DNA from: Nitrososphaeraceae archaeon
Lineage (GTDB): Archaea > Thermoproteota > Nitrososphaeria > Nitrososphaerales > Nitrososphaeraceae
NCBI GenBank assembly: GCA_025922735.1
Contig: JAICHI010000022.1
Coordinates: forward strand, 1 to 11,935
Length of the DNA stretch: 11,935 bases
Reading direction: 5' to 3'
Shown piece by piece: positions 6,539-11,935 of this stretch (positions within the stretch are counted from its first letter, which is position 1; every line of letters begins with the position of its first letter). The notes below the pieces were generated by a model. That model was not told where the DNA came from. It made no database searches and saw nothing but the letters and a program-made list of their open reading frames with translations. The position numbers were made by a program, and so were the translations under genes.

Positions 6539-6913
6539 ATGAGCAAGCAAGTATTAGATATGGACTTTAAGCAAGTAATTATTGTCAGGCGTGATATCAA
6601 CATGGGAACCGGCAAAATAGCCGCACAGGTTGCACATGCTGCGGTCATGGGCGCAGAAAAGGTAAAGGCGTCGAGAAGAAACTGGTTCAGCTCATGGTTT
6701 GCAGCCGGGCAGGCCAAGGTAGTAGTGAAAGTAAAAAATATCGAAGAATTGATGGAGGTAAGAAAGCAAGCCGAGGAGCTGTTCTTGCCTGTCGTGCAAG
6801 TGCAGGATAGTGGCTTGACACAGATACCCTCAGGCACAATTACTTGCGTCGGAATAGGGCCTGCTCCATCAGAGCTTGTTGATAAAGTAACATTAGGGCT
6901 CAAGCTCCTCTAG
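6539..6913 (+). CDS. pth2: Peptidyl-tRNA hydrolase, type II
   Basis: This Pth2 enzyme cleaves the ester bond of peptidyl-tRNA dropped by stalled ribosomes, freeing tRNA for reuse in the cytoplasm. At 124 residues it matches the archaeal and eukaryotic Pth2 length. Key blocks are KQVIIVRRDINMGTGKIAAQ (11-30, with K26), QVAHAA (30-35, with H33), GQAKVVVKV (57-65) and the active-site loop QDSGLTQIPSGT (89-100), followed by VGIGPAPSELVDKVT. Most relatives read DAGxTQIxPGT, so D90, T94, Q95 and T100 are kept while the second and tenth positions differ slightly. ATG 6539 is used; M8 (6560) is a possible shorter start. It is divergent from the flavoprotein gene and its stop overlaps that of the transporter gene by four bases. 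Confidence 0.95.
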   Translation: MSKQVLDMDFKQVIIVRRDINMGTGKIAAQVAHAAVMGAEKVKASRRNWFSSWFAAGQAKVVVKVKNIEELMEVRKQAEELFLPVVQVQDSGLTQIPSGTITCVGIGPAPSELVDKVTLGLKLL

Positions 6914-7815
6914 GATCGGCCGATCAGAATTATGCCTACAATTACCAAGCCTGTCGCAATACCCTGAAATAAAGTAAGGGATTCGCCGAGCGTCAGCGCT
7001 GCGATCACTATACCAAAAATAGGAGTCAATGAAAACATTGACATCGTCTTTACCGTTCCAATTCTCTTTATGCCTTCGAGGAACAACAATAGCGCCCCAC
7101 CGAACCCTGCGATTGACATTCCAACTATTAGAATCCACATGTCAAATTTGATCTCCATGATAGTGTTTCCTTTGCCAAGCGCTAAAGCTATTGCAATCAG
7201 GACAAGACCGCCGGCAAGGGACTTAACCATCGCTATCTTGGCAGGGCTTGCCCTTGATGTGAGACGTCTGCTGACGTTATTGTCTATTGCCCACATGAAC
7301 ATAGATGCCAGTATCATGATGTTACCTGGGTTCAATTCAAGGATGCTCTCTAAAGCTTTTAGATCTTCTGTGGTGGCTATCACTAGACCTATCACTACTA
7401 AAATTATTGCAAACAGTCCCACCAGTCCATGTGGTTTTTCCCCAAAAAATATTGATGAAAGTGCTATTGTAAATACGATTTCGCCGTTTGTCAATATAGC
7501 CGCGGTGGAAGCAGCTGTCACCTGAAGACCATACATCAAAAGCACCGGTGCTAATACTCCTCCAAAAATTGTTACAATTAGAATATAGAAATAGTCGTCC
7601 CTTCTTTCAAATGTGAATGAGGCCTTTGCAAATGGAATCAGGGCTAACCCAGAGATAGTATATACTATTGCCGTTAGAACAAGCGGGTCTATCGTATTAA
7701 GAGGGATCTTTGCTAGGCTGAATACGGAGCCAAAAAGAACCGCGGCAAACAATACGGACAGGTAGCCTATGAGAAGTCGCTGCCTGTGGCTCTCTTCCCC
7801 TTTTTCTGTAACCAA
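6910..7815 (-). CDS. DMT-superfamily transporter, EamA family
   Basis: The 301-residue protein has ten predicted membrane helices in two EamA repeats (about residues 15-145 and 160-299). The first repeat carries the family-typical LVLTAIVYTISGLALIP and the STAAILTNGEIVFTIALSSIFFGEKP segment at the end of helices 4-5. The second repeats this as GTVKTMSMFSLTPIFGIVIA followed by LGESL. DMT proteins move small metabolites such as amino acids or nucleotide derivatives across the cytoplasmic membrane, usually as exporters. The substrate is not predictable. The start is TTG (7813-7815), since an in-frame TAG lies 12 bases upstream and no ATG is near; a TATA-like element 27 bases upstream supports a leaderless start. 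Its TAG shares CTAG with the pth2 stop. Confidence 0.88.
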   Translation of the reverse strand: MVTEKGEESHRQRLLIGYLSVLFAAVLFGSVFSLAKIPLNTIDPLVLTAIVYTISGLALIPFAKASFTFERRDDYFYILIVTIFGGVLAPVLLMYGLQVTAASTAAILTNGEIVFTIALSSIFFGEKPHGLVGLFAIILVVIGLVIATTEDLKALESILELNPGNIMILASMFMWAIDNNVSRRLTSRASPAKIAMVKSLAGGLVLIAIALALGKGNTIMEIKFDMWILIVGMSIAGFGGALLLFLEGIKRIGTVKTMSMFSLTPIFGIVIAALTLGESLTLFQGIATGLVIVGIILIGRS

Positions 7816-7837
7816 GCAAATCTGCTATTAATCCTAT

Positions 7838-7847
7838 CGTTATTTCT
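7838..7847 (-). promoter_or_regulatory. TATA-like box for the DMT transporter
   Basis: The minus strand reads AGAAATAACG, centred about 27 bases before the TTG start at 7815. That spacing would put the first transcribed base at the start codon, giving a leaderless mRNA. This fits the absence of any ribosome-binding sequence before the TTG. It lies within 15 bases of the opposing box for the propeller gene. Confidence 0.35.
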
Positions 7848-7850
7848 GTC

Positions 7851-7858
7851 TATAGATC
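7851..7858 (+). promoter_or_regulatory. TATA-like box for the propeller gene
   Basis: TATAGATC is centred about 26 bases before ATG 7881, the classic archaeal spacing for a leaderless transcript. A second A/T-rich run, GATATAAGG (7867-7875), is too close to be the TATA box. This spacing favours ATG 7881 over GTG 7875 as the start. Confidence 0.35.
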
Positions 7859-7880
7859 TGACAAGAGATATAAGGTGGAA

Positions 7881-9527
7881 ATGCTGGAGATTTTCTCGCC
7901 TTTGTCAGATTCGTCACGGGAAAAAAAAATCACTAGCCCGTCATCAAAAAAGATCATTGTTTATGCTATAATTGGCATTGTGGCTATTGCTGCAGTCTAT
8001 ATTTCCATGTTTTCCCGCAATGTCCCCGAAGTTAGTGATCCTGCAGCAAATATGCAAAATGATGATGCAATGGAACAGCGGTTCGAGCAACAATTCTGCG
8101 GCAATAGCGCGTCGCCCAATTCCAATGCTTATATCACCGAAATTGCTCTGCCTACAGAATGTGAAATGCCAGTCGGCATTGCCATCGATGGTGCAAAAGT
8201 TTGGTATGTATCAACAAAACGCGGCCTCCTTGGCAGCTATGATAGTGCCGCAGGTACATTCACTGAATACGAAATCCCGTCATGGCCGACCCGCTTGCTG
8301 CCCTTTGCTGCCATACCTTCATGGTCTATGTCCTGGACAGTAAAGGTAGATGGCAGTGGCGGGAATGTCTGGTTCACCGACCAAAACAATACGATCTGGC
8401 GTTTTGACCAGTCGACACAGGATTTTCATATGTTCAAAGTTCCAGCCAAATATCCTTCTATGATGGACTTTGACTCAAATGGTAACTTGTACTATATAGG
8501 AATAAACTCTCAGTCTATTTTTCTTGGCAATGCCTCTAGGATGCAAAATGCAACCTCAGAAGGATTTAGAGAAATTTCGCTGCCGCTTGAGGGATTCTCC
8601 GGCATCAGTTCTGATCTAATTACTTCTGGCGGACTAGTAGTTGATAAGGAGCAAAATGACGTGTGGGTTTCGCTCCTTGCTTTCCAACAAAAGAAAGGGC
8701 AATTATTCCAATATGATATTGACACTGACAGAGTTGTCCGCATAGTAGATCTCCCTACGGATCTTGGCGCACCCGTAGGAATGGAACTTGACAATAATGG
8801 AAATGTCTGGGTGGCAGATCATGGCACGAGCACATTCTTCAAATACGATCCTACTTTGGACAATATAACAAGATTTGTAACATCAATTGCCTCACCCAAG
8901 ATCTATGGTGGTAGTACTACCCCTCCAAGCGCGTATACACTTCCATATTGGATAGATAAAGGGGGTGACGGCTCTTTGTGGTTTAATGAACATACAGGCA
9001 ACAAGATTGCACGTTTTGATCCCGAAGAGCTTGCGTTGGTCGAATATTGGGTACCTTCGCAAAACAGAGCATGGACACTTTGTCCCCCACAAGCAACAGC
9101 ATGCGGCATTGCAAATGTCATGCAGTTTGCAGTTGATCCTGATAATCAGTTATGGTTCAGTGAATGGACAGAAAACAAAATCGCCAAACTAGATGCATCT
9201 AAGCAGGTGCCAATTTCAGTATTGACGCCGGCCGAAGTTGCAGTCGCAAAGGGTGAAAGCACTGAGATCAAAGTGACGCTAGCTGGTTCAAGCGATTTCA
9301 GCGGTGAAATGATGGCTGCCGGAACCTTCATGCCAAATGGGGCTCTTGGTAATTCGACTGGTATTTTCAGTGAAGAATCTGTCTCCGTGACCTCTGGAGG
9401 TTCAAAAGAAGTTTCATATACTTTTACCGCAGCAGACAATCTCGATCAAGGGCAATATATGATAATGCTTGGAGCTGGCAATGACGACGTTTCGTACATG
9501 AAGGCAGTCAGAGTTAACATAATCTAG
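7881..9527 (+). CDS. Membrane-anchored Vgb-like beta-propeller protein
   Basis: The protein (548 residues from ATG 7881; a GTG at 7875 would add two) has three parts. Residue numbers below count from that GTG. First is a short basic N-terminus and one membrane helix (about 26-46, IIVYAIIGIVAIAAVYI), giving an N-in, C-out signal anchor. Next is a long beta-propeller (about 85-445) with recurring blade motifs: VWFTDQNNTIWRFD (165), VWVADHGTSTFFKYDP (311), LWFNEHTGNKIARFDP (368) and LWFSEWTENKIAKLD (426). These resemble the streptogramin (virginiamycin B) lyase and SMP-30 propeller families. Last is a beta-sandwich-like domain (about 450-550). C75, C96, C403 and C410 could form two disulfides outside the cell. 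Vgb lyase activity is not implied; a binding or surface role is as likely. It is transcribed alone. Confidence 0.8.
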   Translation: MLEIFSPLSDSSREKKITSPSSKKIIVYAIIGIVAIAAVYISMFSRNVPEVSDPAANMQNDDAMEQRFEQQFCGNSASPNSNAYITEIALPTECEMPVGIAIDGAKVWYVSTKRGLLGSYDSAAGTFTEYEIPSWPTRLLPFAAIPSWSMSWTVKVDGSGGNVWFTDQNNTIWRFDQSTQDFHMFKVPAKYPSMMDFDSNGNLYYIGINSQSIFLGNASRMQNATSEGFREISLPLEGFSGISSDLITSGGLVVDKEQNDVWVSLLAFQQKKGQLFQYDIDTDRVVRIVDLPTDLGAPVGMELDNNGNVWVADHGTSTFFKYDPTLDNITRFVTSIASPKIYGGSTTPPSAYTLPYWIDKGGDGSLWFNEHTGNKIARFDPEELALVEYWVPSQNRAWTLCPPQATACGIANVMQFAVDPDNQLWFSEWTENKIAKLDASKQVPISVLTPAEVAVAKGESTEIKVTLAGSSDFSGEMMAAGTFMPNGALGNSTGIFSEESVSVTSGGSKEVSYTFTAADNLDQGQYMIMLGAGNDDVSYMKAVRVNII

Positions 9528-9647
9528 AACTAACATCTTCTGATAAGAGAAAGTAGACAAAAAATGTATCCAGGCAATCATCGTGGTATTGTTGACAAGA
9601 ATTATCATGATTTAATCATAAAGGCATTGCAGGCCAGAAAGCAAAGC
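9528..9647. other. Convergent spacer with palindrome and T-run
   Basis: This 120-base gap lies between the tails of the propeller gene and pgk. It holds ATGATT-T-AATCAT, a six-base-pair palindrome around a single base (9607-9619). It also has six consecutive A residues (9559-9564), a T-run on the minus strand 84-89 bases after the pgk stop, which could end the pgk transcript. A 32-residue plus-strand frame from ATG 9564 (MYPGNHRGIVDKNYHDL onward) runs into the pgk tail; it is not called as a gene. Confidence 0.4.
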
Positions 9648-10850
9648 TTAGTGGCCGTTTAGAATGACTAGACCAGGCATATCGTCGCCTGCAAGGTAAC
9701 GCAGAGTTGCGCCGCCCCCTGTTGATACATGGCTAACTTCGGTCTCCGCTACTCCAGCCCTCTTCATTGCTTCTAGCGTGTCGCCGCCGCCTATCAGGGT
9801 CTTGCTTCCCCGCCAGTATGCAAGAGCCATGCTCTTAGCGATGTTTATTGTACCGTTTGAAAAAGCCTTTATCTCAAACATACCCATCGGGCCGTTCCAA
9901 AAGAGAGCACCTCCACCGTTTGAACCCACTTCTGCAGAATAGCGTTCAACGGTTTCATTGCCAATGTCAAAGCCAGACATCTCAGCTGGGATGTCACCGC
10001 TAACCATTGTGACCGAGCTATCATTTGGGGAATTGGCGCAAAGGTGATCAGTTGGCAGCAATATCTTGTCGCCATAAGTGGAAATCGCCTTTTCCACCCA
10101 TTGTATGTGCTCCTGATCTATAATCGAGTTTCCAGTCTTGAGCCCCTTTGCCTTGAGAAAAGTATATGCCGCTGCACCACCTACTATTACCTTATCTGCC
10201 TTTGGCAACAAATGCTCAAGCGCTCCGATTTTGTCCTTTATCTTTACTCCGCCTAATACAAGGGTAAACGGCCTAATCGGGTTTTCTCTTATCATTGAAA
10301 GGTACTTTACTTCCTTTATCAGATTAAAGCCTGCGAGCCGGATATCAAACAGCCATGCGGCACCATAAGTGGAAGAATGCTTCCTATGAGACGTGCTAAA
10401 GGCGTCGTTGACGTAAATATCTGCGAGAGAAGCAAGCTTTTTGCTAAACTCTGGATCGTTTGACTCCTCTTCAGTGTGGTAACGCAGGTTCTCAAGCAGT
10501 AGGATGTCTCCTTTATTCATCTTGCTTATGTGCTCCTCAATTTCTACACCTACACAGTCGCTTGCAAAACGTATTGGTGGCCTTGATCTGCCGATGATCT
10601 CTGTCAGCCGTTTGGCTACTGGAGCAATAGAATACCTCTCGTCATGTCCTCTGGGCCTTCCAAGATGCGAAGCCAATATGACCTTGGCTCCCCGTTTTGC
10701 CAGATACTCAATTGTCGGAAGAGACATTCGGATTCTATAATCCTCACCTATCGCCCCGTTGTTTATGCTAACATTAAAATCTACTCGAACAAGGACCGTC
10801 TTGCCATCAAATCGCGTGTCTTCCAAGTCCGAAAGAGTTCTCAGATACAA
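9648..10850 (-). CDS. pgk: Phosphoglycerate kinase
   Basis: Phosphoglycerate kinase interconverts 1,3-bisphosphoglycerate and 3-phosphoglycerate with ADP/ATP; in autotrophic ammonia oxidisers it runs mainly toward gluconeogenesis. The 400-residue length is normal. All expected sites are present: RVDFN (22-26, R22, D24, N26), HLGRP (62-66), LLLENLRYH (117-125, R123), AFSTSHRKHSSTYG (150-163, R156), the nucleotide-site lysines in GGVKIKDKIG (200-209), FWNGPMGMFE (317-326), GGGDT (354-358) and STGGGATLRYL (376-386). The start is TTG at 10848-10850; no ATG lies between an upstream stop (10878-10880) and the conserved N-terminus, and a strong TATA-like element supports it. It is a single-gene unit divergent from the CDF gene. 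Confidence 0.96.
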   Translation of the reverse strand: MYLRTLSDLEDTRFDGKTVLVRVDFNVSINNGAIGEDYRIRMSLPTIEYLAKRGAKVILASHLGRPRGHDERYSIAPVAKRLTEIIGRSRPPIRFASDCVGVEIEEHISKMNKGDILLLENLRYHTEEESNDPEFSKKLASLADIYVNDAFSTSHRKHSSTYGAAWLFDIRLAGFNLIKEVKYLSMIRENPIRPFTLVLGGVKIKDKIGALEHLLPKADKVIVGGAAAYTFLKAKGLKTGNSIIDQEHIQWVEKAISTYGDKILLPTDHLCANSPNDSSVTMVSGDIPAEMSGFDIGNETVERYSAEVGSNGGGALFWNGPMGMFEIKAFSNGTINIAKSMALAYWRGSKTLIGGGDTLEAMKRAGVAETEVSHVSTGGGATLRYLAGDDMPGLVILNGH

Positions 10851-10875
10851 GTGAACAATTGGTAAAATGGTTAAG

Positions 10876-10893
10876 GTTTATTTATCTTTATAA
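10876..10893 (-). promoter_or_regulatory. TATA box for pgk
   Basis: The minus strand reads TTATAAAGATAAATAAAC, an extended A/T-rich TATA element. Its downstream half is centred about 30 bases before the TTG of pgk, so the transcript would start only a few bases before the start codon. No Shine-Dalgarno sequence is seen near the TTG, in keeping with a short leader. Confidence 0.5.
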
Positions 10894-10931
10894 CAGAGAA
10901 GCAGAGTTTCATGAGAGAGACTACCCTCAGC

Positions 10932-10949
10932 CAAGAATCCTCATTCTTG
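10932..10949. repeat. 7-bp inverted repeat between pgk and CDF gene
   Basis: CAAGAAT (10932-10938), a four-base spacer CCTC, and ATTCTTG (10943-10949) form a perfect inverted repeat. It sits in the 163-base divergent region, about 85 bases upstream of pgk and 65 upstream of the CDF gene. Its size and symmetry suit an operator for a dimeric regulator. No T-run follows at once, so it is less likely a terminator. Confidence 0.4.
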
Positions 10950-10974
10950 TTGCTGTTCGTACCTTTTTTGAAAC

Positions 10975-10983
10975 GTTAAATAC
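10975..10983 (+). promoter_or_regulatory. TATA-like box for the CDF gene
   Basis: GTTAAATAC is centred about 35 bases before the GTG at 11014 and would give a leader of about 8 bases. A second A/T-rich box, CATAAATATA (10991-11000), lies only 18 bases upstream of the GTG and is less well placed. Confidence 0.35.
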
Positions 10984-11013
10984 AATGGGTCATAAATATA
11001 TGATAGTATTATC

Positions 11014-11935
11014 GTGAGCAGCAAGCCGTCAGCCGGTAAGCCGGCCGATCTTGTCAACGAAGGCCTTATTGCAGGACAGAAGATTGCCAAGATTTCTGTA
11101 ATAACCTTGCTGAGCATAGGAGTTGTCGAAATCATAACCGGTCAAATAAGCGGCAGCGTTGTTGCAACAGCAGACGGCATAGATTCACTTTCAGATGCAA
11201 TGATATCTCTTATAGTCCTTATTGGATTACGCATTGCACACAGGCCGGCAGATAGAAAATTCCCGTTCGGTTACCACAAAGTGGAAAGTTTTGCTGCGCT
11301 CATCGCAGCTATAGGTATGATTGCAATAGGAATATTCATCTTTTATCATTCATTTGAAGCTCTGCTCGATCCTAGGGAGATTAAGCAACCAATATTGACA
11401 ATGACTGTCCTAGCTGCTGCAGGTGGTATTTCCCTTCATAGGGCATTTCAAATGAATTCAATTGCCAACAAATACAACCTCTTGTCATTAAAGACAGATG
11501 CCAAAAATTCAATAAAAGATGGCTCTGCATCTGTTATTGGTTTCTTCAGCGTCCTCATTGCATCGCAGTTTGGCTTCCTCCAAATGGATGCCATAGGCGG
11601 TATGATAATTGCAGGCTACATATTTTCAGTGTCATATATTTCGCTCAAGCAGTCGTCGTTGATTTTAGTGGACTCGTGGCAGAATCCAAAATTGACGGAC
11701 ATGGTGAAGCGGATAGTAGAAGAAAAGTTCAAGGAAGAAAATATCAGAGTTAAGTCAGTCTTGCTACGTCCAGCTGGAGCTCTGGCACAAGCTGAAGTAC
11801 ATCTAGAGATCGATGGAGATAAGAGGCTTGCAGACGTAGAACTGTTGCTCGTTATGATAGAAATGTCCATCCGCTCGCAGATCCCAGCAATAGCAAGAAT
11901 ATCCTCAATACCACACTCGCGCCCGCAGCAAAAAC
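11014..11935 (+). CDS. Cation diffusion facilitator transporter, 3' end missing
   Basis: The frame opens at GTG 11014 and is still open at the window edge after 307 codons, so only the C-terminus is lost. It is a CDF-family metal/proton antiporter: a cytoplasmic N-terminus, about six membrane helices (about 25-215) and a cytoplasmic domain (about 222 onward, NPKLTDMVKRIVEEKF). The TM2 site is ATADGIDSLSDA with D57 and D61. The loop PADRKFPFGYHKVES (78-92) matches the family. In TM5 the usual HxxxD is N165 to D169 (DAKNSIKDG), so the zinc-type histidine is absent, and the loop histidines seen in YiiP are F83 and Y87. It probably exports a divalent metal, perhaps Mn or Fe rather than Zn, which is inference. 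An in-frame TAA at 10993-10995 rules out a far upstream start. Confidence 0.9.
   Translation, partial: MSSKPSAGKPADLVNEGLIAGQKIAKISVITLLSIGVVEIITGQISGSVVATADGIDSLSDAMISLIVLIGLRIAHRPADRKFPFGYHKVESFAALIAAIGMIAIGIFIFYHSFEALLDPREIKQPILTMTVLAAAGGISLHRAFQMNSIANKYNLLSLKTDAKNSIKDGSASVIGFFSVLIASQFGFLQMDAIGGMIIAGYIFSVSYISLKQSSLILVDSWQNPKLTDMVKRIVEEKFKEENIRVKSVLLRPAGALAQAEVHLEIDGDKRLADVELLLVMIEMSIRSQIPAIARISSIPHSRPQQK

Noticed and set aside
6494..6550. 19-residue N-terminal extension of the flavoprotein
   Set aside because: It would overlap the pth2 start codon and place extra residues before the FAD-binding strand, which family members begin directly with. ATG 6493 is better.
9564..9662. 32-residue plus-strand frame after the propeller gene
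   Set aside because: It runs into the tail of pgk on the opposite strand and has no visible promoter or ribosome-binding site.
10941..11135. 64-residue minus-strand frame over the CDF start
   Set aside because: It is antisense to the well-supported CDF gene and its promoter, with no coding signature of its own.
1..11935. tRNA, rRNA, CRISPR, insertion sequence or defence-gene signals
   Set aside because: Reading both strands I found no tRNA T-loop motif in gaps, no regularly spaced repeats, no transposase and no terminal inverted repeats. Composition is even across the called genes, so recent transfer is not indicated.

Overview
The window looks like chromosomal DNA from an ammonia-oxidising archaeon of the class Nitrososphaeria (Thaumarchaeota), most likely a Nitrososphaera-type soil lineage. 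This is inferred from protein families and gene order, because there is no rRNA in the window to prove it. The archaeal families are a Cdc48/VAT AAA+ ATPase, the short archaeal EF-1 beta, a 59-residue four-CxxC zinc-ribbon protein, a type II peptidyl-tRNA hydrolase and an archaeal geranylgeranyl-reductase-like flavoprotein. The aerobic trait is a heme O synthase. TTG and GTG starts and TATA-like boxes about 25-35 bases upstream of starts suggest short-leader or leaderless mRNAs.

Layout. Positions 1-95 hold the N-terminus of a small membrane protein leaving the window on the minus strand. Positions 96-468 contain no gene I can support. A small helical protein of unknown function (469-762) precedes ctaB, heme O synthase (823-1752). 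A 75-residue winged-helix-like protein (1749-1976, minus) meets ctaB tail to tail with a 4-base overlap. About 600 bases without a convincing gene follow (1977-2581), holding a hairpin, a terminator-like element and a 12-base palindrome.

The core of the window is a minus-strand cluster read from right to left: geranylgeranyl-reductase-like protein (5318-6493), zinc ribbon (5099-5278), aEF-1 beta (4815-5096) and cdc48 (2582-4768 or 4777). Zinc ribbon and EF-1 beta are only 2 bases apart. The cluster joins translation elongation to protein unfolding, and the Cdc48 ends in a proteasome-docking-type HbYX tail. Divergent from it, pth2 (6539-6913) recycles stalled peptidyl-tRNA, so the neighbourhood has a translation and quality-control theme with one isoprenoid-lipid enzyme.

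pth2 overlaps the convergent DMT/EamA transporter gene (6910-7815, minus) by 4 bases. A divergent membrane-anchored beta-propeller protein (7881-9527) follows, then a 120-base convergent spacer and pgk (9648-10850, minus). A cation diffusion facilitator gene (11014 to the right edge) is divergent from pgk and unfinished.

I do not see a defence system, CRISPR array, mobile element, tRNA or rRNA here. The points most worth a second look are the HbYX tail on Cdc48, the altered metal-site residues of the CDF transporter, the extracytoplasmic propeller, the unexplained 600-base spacer, and the inverted repeat between pgk and the CDF gene.
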